Shown here piece by piece: positions 1 through 5,717 of a DNA stretch of 8,401 bases. The translations under genes were made by a program, and so were the position numbers. Within the stretch, counting starts at the first letter, position 1, and each line of letters begins with the position of its first letter. The notes under the pieces are model-generated. The model searched no databases and was not told the DNA's origin. It saw nothing but the letters and a program-made list of their open reading frames with translations. The DNA is from Devosia sp. (lineage in GTDB: Bacteria; Pseudomonadota; Alphaproteobacteria; Rhizobiales; Devosiaceae). The stretch lies in the NCBI GenBank assembly GCA_028290245.1, contig JAQGKG010000078.1, forward strand, positions 1 through 8,401, given 5' to 3'.

Positions 1-354
1 GTCGGTGAGTTTGTCGGTCTCGCAATACCGCGAACCCAACAGGTAGATCAGCGTGTCATCAGGCAGATCGCGAATGCTGTGCTGCGCCGCATCATGGGGC
101 ACGATGTCAGGCGTGCCGACATCATAAATGTCGAACTCGGTCGATACCGTCATCCTGCCCTGAGGCGCCGTGATGCGCGTGCAGACATTGCCGTAGCTGT
201 CGAGGTAATCCCAACTTTCCAGCGCCGGTGAAAAGTTTAGCACATACGGCGTCAGCAGATCGAGACGACGAGAGCGATGCAGGTTCAGCTCCAGCAGCAT
301 GGGCGTGGGGCTTGGGCAGTCATAGCTCAGCGAAAAACCAGCTCGGATTTGCAT
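1..354 (-). CDS. Transglutaminase-like family protein, N-terminal part (cut by the left window edge)
   Basis: Reading the minus strand from the ATG at 354-352 gives 118 open codons with no stop before the window edge. The protein starts MQIRAGFSLSYDCPSPTPML and contains YLLGSRYCETDKL near residues 104-116. This resembles bacterial transglutaminase-like proteins, in which an N-terminal beta-rich domain precedes the papain-like core and a 'GSRYCETD' stretch lies just before that core. The Cys-His-Asp triad lies outside the window, so catalysis cannot be judged. The start fits the family because the conserved text begins at once. The ribosome site is weak (AAGG about 12 nt upstream). The gene diverges from ssrA. 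In this family, roles in peptide crosslinking or cysteine-protease-type cleavage are known only for some members; the substrate here is unknown. Confidence 0.8.
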   Translation of the reverse strand, partial: MQIRAGFSLSYDCPSPTPMLLELNLHRSRRLDLLTPYVLNFSPALESWDYLDSYGNVCTRITAPQGRMTVSTEFDIYDVGTPDIVPHDAAQHSIRDLPDDTLIYLLGSRYCETDKLTD

Positions 355-444
355 GGGCGGTCGGCCTTGGGTTGACAGCGTCGTGGACGCAGCAACGTCC
401 TTGAACCCGATAACCCTTCGGCGGCAAATTGGCTGCGTCGGCGA

Positions 445-473
445 TTGAATCTCTGCTCACACCGGCCTATATA
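445..473 (+). promoter_or_regulatory. Probable sigma-70 promoter of ssrA
   Basis: TTGAAT (445-450) and TATATA (468-473) are separated by 17 bp, the ideal housekeeping spacing, and predict a transcription start near 480. That is just upstream of the acceptor half of the tmRNA, as expected for a highly expressed RNA. The rest of 355-477, between the divergent transglutaminase gene and ssrA, shows no gene or other clear signal. Confidence 0.65.
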
Positions 474-485
474 GGGACTGCTCGC

Positions 486-557
486 AAGAGATATGGCGAT
501 AAATTGTCATCGTAATAAACCTATCGGACCCGGGGGCAGTACCCGGCGCCTCCACCA
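486..557 (+). ncRNA. ssrA: tmRNA acceptor piece (3' half, with T arm and CCA)
   Basis: The T arm is clear: CCGGG (530-534) pairs with CCCGG (542-546) around a 7-nt loop GGCAGTA, then the 3' acceptor strand 547-553, discriminator A554 and encoded CCA 555-557. Having GGCAGTA instead of the usual TTC-type T loop is, as I recall, typical of permuted alphaproteobacterial tmRNAs. The 5' end is uncertain; I placed it just after a segment (478-485) that can pair with the spacer. Confidence 0.8.
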
Positions 558-583
558 TCTTCCCGCGCAAGCGAGCAGCCAAT

Positions 584-800
584 GGGGGCGAAACAGGATC
601 GACGAGGGCGTAAAGGGTGTGCTTTTGCTCGGTGAGGTACCACCGTTATCGGTCCGAAACTTATAGTTGCAAATGACAACAATAAGGCTCCAGTCGCTCT
701 CGCTGCGTAAGCAGTGCTAGCATTGGGAAATTAAGTCCTCCACCCCTAGCCGGGTGACAGGCGGGGTTCGCAGGCACCTGGCAACAGAAGCCTGCACTAA
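584..800 (+). ncRNA. ssrA: tmRNA coding piece (5' half, with D-loop region, tag frame and pseudoknot region)
   Basis: The piece begins with the 5' acceptor strand GGGGGCG and the conserved D-loop-like text AAACAGGATCGACG. A likely first pseudoknot region (GGTGAGGTACCACC, 631-644) follows, then the tag frame. After the tag stop are hairpins CACCC/GGGTG (741-745 with 752-756) and GCAGGC/GCCTGC (770-775 with 790-795), probably parts of the later pseudoknot. About 215 nt is normal for this piece. The 3' end cannot be fixed from sequence; 795-810 is plausible. Confidence 0.85.
669..710 (+). other. ssrA: tmRNA tag-peptide reading frame (ANDNNKAPVALAA)
   Basis: From the resume codon GCA (669-671) to TAA (708-710) the frame encodes ANDNNKAPVALAA. 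The alanine charged on tmRNA goes in front, so the tag added to a stalled protein would be AANDNNKAPVALAA. The opening AND-N is shared with Caulobacter and rhizobial tags and is the segment bound by SspB; the final LAA is the ClpX recognition end. The middle, NKAPVA, differs from the Caulobacter tag as I remember it (ANDNFAEEFAVAA). Confidence 0.9.
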
Positions 801-842
801 CCTCCCCTTTGTGTTTCCGCGCCTTTGTCCTTGAATTCTCGC

Positions 843-868
843 GGAACGTGAGGCTGATATGGGCCGTT
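843..868 (+). promoter_or_regulatory. EcfG-type general stress promoter upstream of sspB
   Basis: GGAAC (843-847), 17 bp, then CGTT (865-868) exactly matches the known EcfG/RpoE2-type consensus GGAAC-N16/17-CGTT of the alphaproteobacterial general stress response. It lies 61 bp upstream of the sspB start codon in the correct orientation and would start transcription near 875. A rough chance estimate for these nine bases with two allowed spacings in about 150 bp is near one in a thousand. A weaker sigma-70 alternative overlaps (TTGAAT 831-836, TGATAT 855-860). Confidence 0.6.
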
Positions 869-929
869 CGGGATTCTAAACCAATTTGCCGTATTCTACC
901 CGGCAGCCGATACTCACTGGAAGATAGCC

Positions 930-1412
930 ATGGCCGAAGATCACATGCGATACGACATTCTCGCCCAGGAAGCCCTGCGCGGCGTCGTCCGCAAGGTGCT
1001 TGCCGAAGTGGCCAAGACCGGCCTTCCCGGCGAGCATCACTTCTTCATCTCATTCCTGACCCGAGCGCCCGGCGTGCGGCTCAGCGAGAAACTGCTCGGT
1101 CAGTACGACAAGGAAATGACTATCGTCATCCAGAACCAGTATTGGGACCTCCGGGTCACCGAGATCGGTTTTGAGGTCGGCCTGTCGTTCGACGGCATTG
1201 CCGAGACACTGGTCATCCCGTTTGCCGCCATCAAGGGCTTCTTCGATCCCTCCGTACAGTTCGGCCTGCAGTTCGACCCCGCCACCGCGCCGGGTGCTAT
1301 CGCCGTCGAAGCCGACGCCGACGAAGCTGTCAAAACCACCGCCGCTGAACCAGGCGATGAGAAGCCCGGCGAAAAGGTCGTGAGCCTCGACGCCTTCCGC
1401 AAAAAGCCCTGA
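930..1412 (+). CDS. sspB: SspB-family ClpXP adaptor (alpha type)
   Basis: This 160-residue protein matches alphaproteobacterial SspB. It opens with RYDILAQEALRGVVRKVL (from residue 7), a hallmark of the family, followed by a compact beta-rich tag-binding domain (about 25-115) containing HHFFISFLTRAPGV and the VIQNQYWDL strand. An acidic, Ala/Pro-rich flexible linker (about 120-148) leads to the end VVSLDAFRKKP. By analogy with studied SspB proteins, the folded domain binds the N-terminal part of the ssrA tag and the short C-terminal tail docks on ClpX, so tagged proteins are degraded faster by ClpXP. Length is normal. ATG 930 has GGAAG 6 nt upstream; the later ATG at 945 is possible but has less upstream support. 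The neighbour ssrA makes the very tag this adaptor reads. Confidence 0.93.
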   Translation: MAEDHMRYDILAQEALRGVVRKVLAEVAKTGLPGEHHFFISFLTRAPGVRLSEKLLGQYDKEMTIVIQNQYWDLRVTEIGFEVGLSFDGIAETLVIPFAAIKGFFDPSVQFGLQFDPATAPGAIAVEADADEAVKTTAAEPGDEKPGEKVVSLDAFRKKP

Positions 1413-1485
1413 TTTCCCGAGCGCTTTCAGCAAAAATGAACACGGCTTTGCGGATTCAAAGCGCGACGAAACCAGCGTCGACCTG

Positions 1486-1737
1486 ATGGACAAGCGATCC
1501 CTTTCCATCGCCGGCCACCGCACCTCCATAGCGCTAGAACCCGAATTCTGGACCGCGCTCGAAGCCATGGCAGCCGAAAAGTCCCAGCCCATGGCAGCAC
1601 TCATCCGTGACATCGACGAACAGCGGCAGACCACCAACCTATCATCGGCAGCCCGGCTAGCAGTGTTGCGCTGGTATCAGGCGCGGGCTGAGGGTTTAGA
1701 AGCAAGCAAGAATACGCCTTCCGAACCTGAGCAATAG
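1486..1737 (+). CDS. Small ribbon-helix-helix domain protein
   Basis: The 83-residue product fits the RHH_4-like ribbon-helix-helix family found in alphaproteobacteria. Residues 4-16 (RSLSIAGHRTSIA) form the predicted beta strand that would enter the DNA major groove; EPEFWTALEAMAAEK and PMAALIRDIDEQR form the two helices; NLSSAARLAVLRWYQAR (about 51-67) is the conserved closing helix. Such proteins normally act as dimers, so a small DNA-binding regulator is likely, with unknown target. It lies 73 bp after sspB on the same strand and could be cotranscribed; as I recall, this pairing is common in Hyphomicrobiales, often with fumC and a DUF4169 gene, which are not in this window. No strong ribosome site is seen before ATG 1486, but the domain begins immediately, which supports this start. 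Confidence 0.85.
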   Translation: MDKRSLSIAGHRTSIALEPEFWTALEAMAAEKSQPMAALIRDIDEQRQTTNLSSAARLAVLRWYQARAEGLEASKNTPSEPEQ

Positions 1738-1743
1738 GAAGAA

Positions 1744-1837
1744 TACCCCCACCTAGCCTCCCCCTGAAAGGGGGAGGAATCTGGCCAGTGATCGTTCCAA
1801 ATACTGCCGAAAAACGCGATGAGGCTAGGTGGGGGTA
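1744..1837. repeat. 94-bp palindromic intergenic element with nested hairpin
   Basis: TACCCCCACCTAGCCTC (1744-1760) is matched by its perfect 17-bp reverse complement at 1821-1837. Inside, CCTCCCCC (1757-1764) and GGGGGAGG (1770-1777) form a second perfect 8-bp hairpin around the loop TGAAA; the two structures share 1757-1760, so they compete. The element starts 6 bp after the stop of the ribbon-helix-helix gene and ends 13 bp before the stop of the convergent AsmA gene, filling the gap. It resembles dispersed REP/MITE-like palindromes of alphaproteobacterial genomes. It could end transcription from both sides, but no T-run follows either arm, so it is not a classical intrinsic terminator. 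Confidence 0.85.
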
Positions 1838-1850
1838 CCCTCATAGTTCT

Positions 1851-4800
1851 CTAAAACGGCCGATTGACCCCAGCGCCGGTTGACTGATTCACCTGCGGCC
1901 GAAAGTTGAAATCCATCTGCCCACGGGGTGGCGCGGCCGGTGTTGGCGTTGGCGCCGGTGTCGAAGGCACGCTCGGCTGAGCCTGCTGCTGCTGCTGCAG
2001 CAAAAGCTGCCGCTGCCGCTGCGCCTCAGCCGCCACCCGCGCCGCTTCTTCCGCAGCCAACCGAGCTTCCTCTGCCGCCTTCCGACGCTGTTCCGCAATC
2101 AGCCGATTACGCTCCTCAGCCGCCGCACGCTGCCTTGCCGCATCTTCAGCCTGCAAAACTTCCAGCCGATCGACCTCAATCTCATTGGCGCGCACCACGA
2201 TCGACGAAATCAACTCGTCGAGGTCGAGCGTGATTTCAGGCGCCAGCAAGCTGCCACCAACGCGCGTGACAATGCGGGAGGTGTCGGGGCCCACAAGACC
2301 GCTGGCATCGTCAAACCCAAGCGGCGTCATGGCAAAACTGCCATTGAGCCCGATCGAGGCCAGCGCCAGGTTCAGGCTTCCAGCCAGCCTCGCGCCCGTG
2401 CCCTCGACAATCAGGTTGGCCAGCCGAACCACGCCACCAGCAATGGTGAAGGCGCCCGTCGCCGTCGGCGCAGTGAATGCCCCCTGCTCCAGCGCCTGCC
2501 CCATCAGGATGCGCATCGCATCCATGTCCATATTGAGCACGTCGTCAAACCCAGCCACCGCCGGGAAAACCTCTGGCGAAAGCCGTGTCGCTGCCAAATT
2601 GGTGAGGGTAAAATTGCCCTCGCCCGTGGTCGCCGCCAGCACTTCGGCGATGCTGGCGCCGGAGCCTTCGAAACGCACTCCACCCTCGATCAACCCGTCC
2701 AGCGACGCAGCCACAGCCGGCGTCGCGATAGCATCGATCGGCATTGCCTCCAGCGTCATCCGGCCGCTAACTGTGCGGTCCACTAGGGGCCCAGAGCAGC
2801 AAACGGTCACATCGAGACCCAATTTGCCCGCGCCTGAAATCGCCTCGAAGCGCGCCAGCCGCATGCGGGTTTCGTCCCAGCTCAACTCGAAACTTGTCGC
2901 CCCGAGCCTTTCCACGCCACCCGCCGCCAGCGCTCCCGCGGAGACGACAATCGTGCCGCGCGTGCGTCGCGTCTCGGTATCCGTGCCGAGCGGGCCTTCC
3001 GGCCAAACTGCATCGCCTTCGACAAGCGCCGCTGGGCCAAACAGGGTAACCGCCAGCCCCTCCGCCGACACCACATCGACCGAAATATCGCCGCTGACCG
3101 CCGTCGTGGTTCCAGTGCGCGATAGCGAGAGTTCGCCGCCAAAGCCGGTATCGCCCGACTTACCGGCAATCTCGGTCAGCCGCGCCAGCCGGTCGCCCTC
3201 GAAATGCAGTTGCGCGCTGCCATCAGCCAGCGGCAGGCTAAGCCCGCGCGCGCCGGCAATACGGGCCAGCGCGCCGGCATCGGCCAGCTTTGCGTCCAGC
3301 GTCCCGGCGCCCTGGATTTCGCCATTGTCGGCCGTCAGTAAGTTGCCTGAAAAGCTGACCGTCTCGTCGCCCAGACTAGCCGCAAGGTTGGCGACAAGGC
3401 TGTTGTTCGGCGACCCGTCGAGGTTAAAACTGACCAGCATAGAACCATCGCTATCGAATAGTTGCGCATCGCCAAAGCCAATCTGTTGCGTCAGCCCGTC
3501 GACATCGGTGGACTCCACCGCTCCCGTGACACGCAAAGGCGCATCGGCGATCGCTAACGCACCACCGCTAAGCTCAGCCCGCAGGTTGAGGTTGCCCACA
3601 CCAAATGCGCCATCCAGCGTAACTGTCTGCGCCCCGTCGATCGGCTCACTCAAATTGACCAACAGTTCCGCCGGTGCAGATCGCGCCAGGAACTCGCGCC
3701 ATGCCGGCGGCGTAGACATCACATCGTAAAATGCCCCCAGCGCAGGCGCCGTGCCCGACGCCATGCGCAAAAGCCCCGCCCCGGACAGCACCGGCTCAGC
3801 CAAAGTGCCGGAAACTCCCAGCGTCGTATCAAAGCCGATGCCGCCCCAGTCTTCGGCTGAAAGGCGCGACAGGCTGATCCGCCCACTTTGCCACTGCCCC
3901 TCGGCCACGAGATTTATGCCATCCTGCCCCAGCACGCGAGCGCTCTTGCCAGTCAGCGAAAAACTACCCTGCGGAAAGCTGGCGCCAAAAGTCGGCTCGC
4001 CAGCGATATCCGGCAGCAGTGCTCCCAAAATGGCGCTATCAATCGTACTCAGCTCATCGAAATGCCCAACCACATCAAGCCGCTTTTCGTCACCAAAACC
4101 CAGCCGCAGCTCGACCGCGTGGCTATGCTGTTCCAGCATCAACACGCCATCGGTGAGCCCGAAGGCCTCGCCGACCAGCATCACCTTGCCCGATAGCGAA
4201 CCGGGCACGTTGAACAGCGGCGTATTATCGTCTGGCTTGCGCCATAGCGCTGCCAGCCCATCCAGCCGCGTGCTGCTAAGCGTCACGTCGCCCTGGAAAC
4301 TCGGATGTTCATTGGCCGCCTGCAATTGCCCGCTGGCCCGCAATTGCGTATCGCCAGGCAATTGCCCCATCAGTTGCTCGATAGTCCACGCCGTGCCGTC
4401 GGTGGTCGCATCGACCCGCAGGTTTCGCAGCGAAAAGCCGCGCAGCCCCACTTCGGCCAGGTCGATGCCCACCCGGCCTGCCATTGGCGGGATCAGCGGC
4501 GCCGGCAATTCCGATAACAGCCGCACCGCCTCATAGGGCAGTTGCGTCGCGTCTTCCTTGGCATCGCGCGGCGGCAGCGAAAACACCCCGCCAGACACCA
4601 CCGCATCGAAGCTGCGCACATCGCCGAGCTGGATGCTCGCGGCGCCGGTCAGCCGCGTCCCTGCCCGGTTTTCGTCCGGCCGCAAGGTATAGCCTGACAG
4701 CACCACGCGATCCGTCGAGCCGGCCACCTTGGCCTCGAACACCAGATCGCCGCGAATATCCTCGGCCGCTTCGGCAGTCGGCGGCTTCTGGCGATACACC

Positions 4801-5504
4801 AGATCGCCATCGAACTTTGGCGCCATGCCAGGCTGGAACACGCCCTCGGCCGAAAATGAAAACGCCGTCGATAGGGGCTGCACATAGGCCGAAAGCTGGC
4901 TATTCCCGCCCGCGTCGGGGGCGCTGGTGTTGAGCCTGAAACTGTAGTCCTCGCCCTGATAAGCGCCGGTCCCGGTAAACGACAGCGGCCCACCAAAGCT
5001 GGACAGGCGCAGATCGCCGCTGACCTTATCGGCCACGAAAGTCTCGCCCGACCGCTGATCCTGCAGCCGGATGGTGGCCTCAACCACGCTAGTCTGGCCC
5101 AGCCCGACGCCGCCATTGCCGGTAGCGATCGACACGCCGCTGCCAAAGAACCCGCTGTCATCCACGGTGAAATCGATCACCGGCTGGCGCAGCACCAGCC
5201 TCGTGATGCTGTAATTGTCGCGCAGGAAATCCATCAGCGAGAATTCGGCCTCGACACTGTCGACAGTCGCCGCCGGCTCCTCGGGCGAGCCCACCAATAC
5301 ATCCGAAAACCGCAAACGCGGCTGTGGCAATAGGGTGAATTCGATATCGCCGCGCACCGTCACCGGCGTGCCGAGCATGGTCGTCGCCAGCTCTTCCATC
5401 CGGCCGCGATAATCGCTCCAGCGGATGAAGTTGGGCGCGATGAACGCACCGCCAAGCACGATGATCGCCAGCGATCCAATGATGATGTAGATGCGGTTGA
5501 GCAC
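1851..5504 (-). CDS. AsmA-family membrane-anchored protein with coiled-coil, Q/P-rich C-terminal tail
   Basis: The 1217-residue product has one N-terminal membrane segment (about 5-25), then RWSDYRGRMEEL and VTVRGDIEFTLLPQPRLRFSDV (about 48-69), typical of AsmA proteins. A very long stretch of beta-rich repeats fills most of the chain. A C-terminal AsmA-like region (about 943-1095) contains the LRLAN/LVVEGTGARLAGS-type pattern. AsmA-like proteins belong to the group that spans the periplasm and is linked to outer-membrane lipid transport and assembly; that role is inferred here. Unusual is the tail: a charged Ala/Glu/Arg coiled coil (about 1110-1165), a glutamine run (1170-1174) and a Pro/Thr stretch before MDFNFRP. 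A Cys pair sits at 902-903. The start is GTG (5504-5502), supported by the membrane segment directly after it; the ribosome site (AGG) is weak. It has its own promoter and is convergent with the sspB side. Confidence 0.88.
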   Translation of the reverse strand: MLNRIYIIIGSLAIIVLGGAFIAPNFIRWSDYRGRMEELATTMLGTPVTVRGDIEFTLLPQPRLRFSDVLVGSPEEPAATVDSVEAEFSLMDFLRDNYSITRLVLRQPVIDFTVDDSGFFGSGVSIATGNGGVGLGQTSVVEATIRLQDQRSGETFVADKVSGDLRLSSFGGPLSFTGTGAYQGEDYSFRLNTSAPDAGGNSQLSAYVQPLSTAFSFSAEGVFQPGMAPKFDGDLVYRQKPPTAEAAEDIRGDLVFEAKVAGSTDRVVLSGYTLRPDENRAGTRLTGAASIQLGDVRSFDAVVSGGVFSLPPRDAKEDATQLPYEAVRLLSELPAPLIPPMAGRVGIDLAEVGLRGFSLRNLRVDATTDGTAWTIEQLMGQLPGDTQLRASGQLQAANEHPSFQGDVTLSSTRLDGLAALWRKPDDNTPLFNVPGSLSGKVMLVGEAFGLTDGVLMLEQHSHAVELRLGFGDEKRLDVVGHFDELSTIDSAILGALLPDIAGEPTFGASFPQGSFSLTGKSARVLGQDGINLVAEGQWQSGRISLSRLSAEDWGGIGFDTTLGVSGTLAEPVLSGAGLLRMASGTAPALGAFYDVMSTPPAWREFLARSAPAELLVNLSEPIDGAQTVTLDGAFGVGNLNLRAELSGGALAIADAPLRVTGAVESTDVDGLTQQIGFGDAQLFDSDGSMLVSFNLDGSPNNSLVANLAASLGDETVSFSGNLLTADNGEIQGAGTLDAKLADAGALARIAGARGLSLPLADGSAQLHFEGDRLARLTEIAGKSGDTGFGGELSLSRTGTTTAVSGDISVDVVSAEGLAVTLFGPAALVEGDAVWPEGPLGTDTETRRTRGTIVVSAGALAAGGVERLGATSFELSWDETRMRLARFEAISGAGKLGLDVTVCCSGPLVDRTVSGRMTLEAMPIDAIATPAVAASLDGLIEGGVRFEGSGASIAEVLAATTGEGNFTLTNLAATRLSPEVFPAVAGFDDVLNMDMDAMRILMGQALEQGAFTAPTATGAFTIAGGVVRLANLIVEGTGARLAGSLNLALASIGLNGSFAMTPLGFDDASGLVGPDTSRIVTRVGGSLLAPEITLDLDELISSIVVRANEIEVDRLEVLQAEDAARQRAAAEERNRLIAEQRRKAAEEARLAAEEAARVAAEAQRQRQLLLQQQQQAQPSVPSTPAPTPTPAAPPRGQMDFNFRPQVNQSTGAGVNRPF

Positions 5505-5534
5505 GGCGCCTGACTACCCGATTAAGCTAGCCAG

Positions 5535-5562
5535 AGTGTAGGCAACCTCGCCAATGGTGCAA
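5535..5562 (-). promoter_or_regulatory. Probable sigma-70 promoter of the AsmA-family gene
   Basis: On the minus strand TTGCAC (5562-5557), 16 bp, then TACACT (5540-5535) gives a good housekeeping promoter. Transcription would start near 5528, leaving a leader of about 24 nt before the GTG start. Because a terminator (5628-5662) lies just upstream, the AsmA gene is probably transcribed separately from the phytase-like gene. Confidence 0.55.
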
Positions 5563-5627
5563 CCCCGCCATTGCCTTGAATACACGACGTGAATTGCCGC
5601 GGCTTATCAACAACGGGGCATTCGCCC

Positions 5628-5662
5628 AAAAGTGAAACGGCCGGGCACGAGGCCCAGCCGTT
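5628..5662 (-). terminator. Intrinsic terminator after the phytase-like gene
   Basis: On the minus strand AACGGC (5662-5657) pairs with GCCGTT (5641-5636), with an inner GGGC/GCCC-type stem (5655-5652 with 5646-5643), one A/C mismatch between them (5656/5642) and a 5-nt loop. The RNA then continues TTTCACTTTT (5637-5628). A GC-rich hairpin followed by a T-rich run is the standard intrinsic terminator for a minus-strand transcript, and it lies 56 bp past the stop of the phytase-like gene. Confidence 0.8.
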
Positions 5663-5663
5663 C

Positions 5664-5711
5664 AAGCTGCATGCATGCCAGCTTATTGGGGCGCTTCCGA
5701 TCTGGAAGCGC
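5664..5711 (-). other. Two further hairpins in the 3' untranslated region of the phytase-like gene
   Basis: GCGCTTCC (5691-5698) and GGAAGCGC (5704-5711) form a perfect 8-bp stem with a 5-nt loop, 6 nt past the stop codon. AAGCTG (5664-5669) and CAGCTT (5679-5684) form a 6-bp stem around the palindromic CATGCATGC. Neither is followed by a T-run, so they are more likely to stabilise the message's 3' end than to terminate on their own. Together with the terminator they make three hairpins in a row. Confidence 0.65.
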
Positions 5712-5717
5712 GAAATT

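Larger units (their letters stand above)
478..800 (+). ncRNA. ssrA: tmRNA gene, circularly permuted two-piece form
   Basis: tmRNA rescues ribosomes stalled on broken messages: it enters like alanyl-tRNA, then supplies a short reading frame that adds a degradation tag. Here the gene order is permuted as known for alphaproteobacteria: the 3' half, ending in the acceptor strand and CCA (547-557), comes first, and the 5' half starting GGGGGCGAAACAGGATCGAC (584 on) follows. The acceptor stem closes across the break: GGGGGCG (584-590) pairs with CGCCTCC (547-553), one G-U included, followed by A554 and CCA. The precursor is cut into two RNAs and the spacer around 558-583 is lost. Outer ends are approximate: the start follows the promoter and the end is set just after the last hairpin (770-775 with 790-795). 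Confidence 0.93.

Noticed and set aside
809..1174. A 121-residue plus-strand frame overlapping the end of ssrA and sspB
   Set aside because: Arg/Pro-rich out-of-frame reading of sspB with no ribosome site of its own.
1421..1464. Inverted repeat GCGCTTT/AAAGCGC between sspB and the ribbon-helix-helix gene
   Set aside because: Only 7 bp with a 30-nt loop and no T-run; too weak to call a terminator.
1050..1637. A 195-residue minus-strand open frame across sspB and the ribbon-helix-helix gene
   Set aside because: It overlaps two well-supported genes in antisense and shows no family features.
2185..3729. A 514-residue plus-strand open frame opposite the AsmA gene (and a 261-residue one at 3751-4536)
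   Set aside because: Very rich in Ser, Pro and Ala with no domain or signal; it mirrors the codon bias of the real AsmA gene on the other strand, a usual artefact in high-GC DNA.
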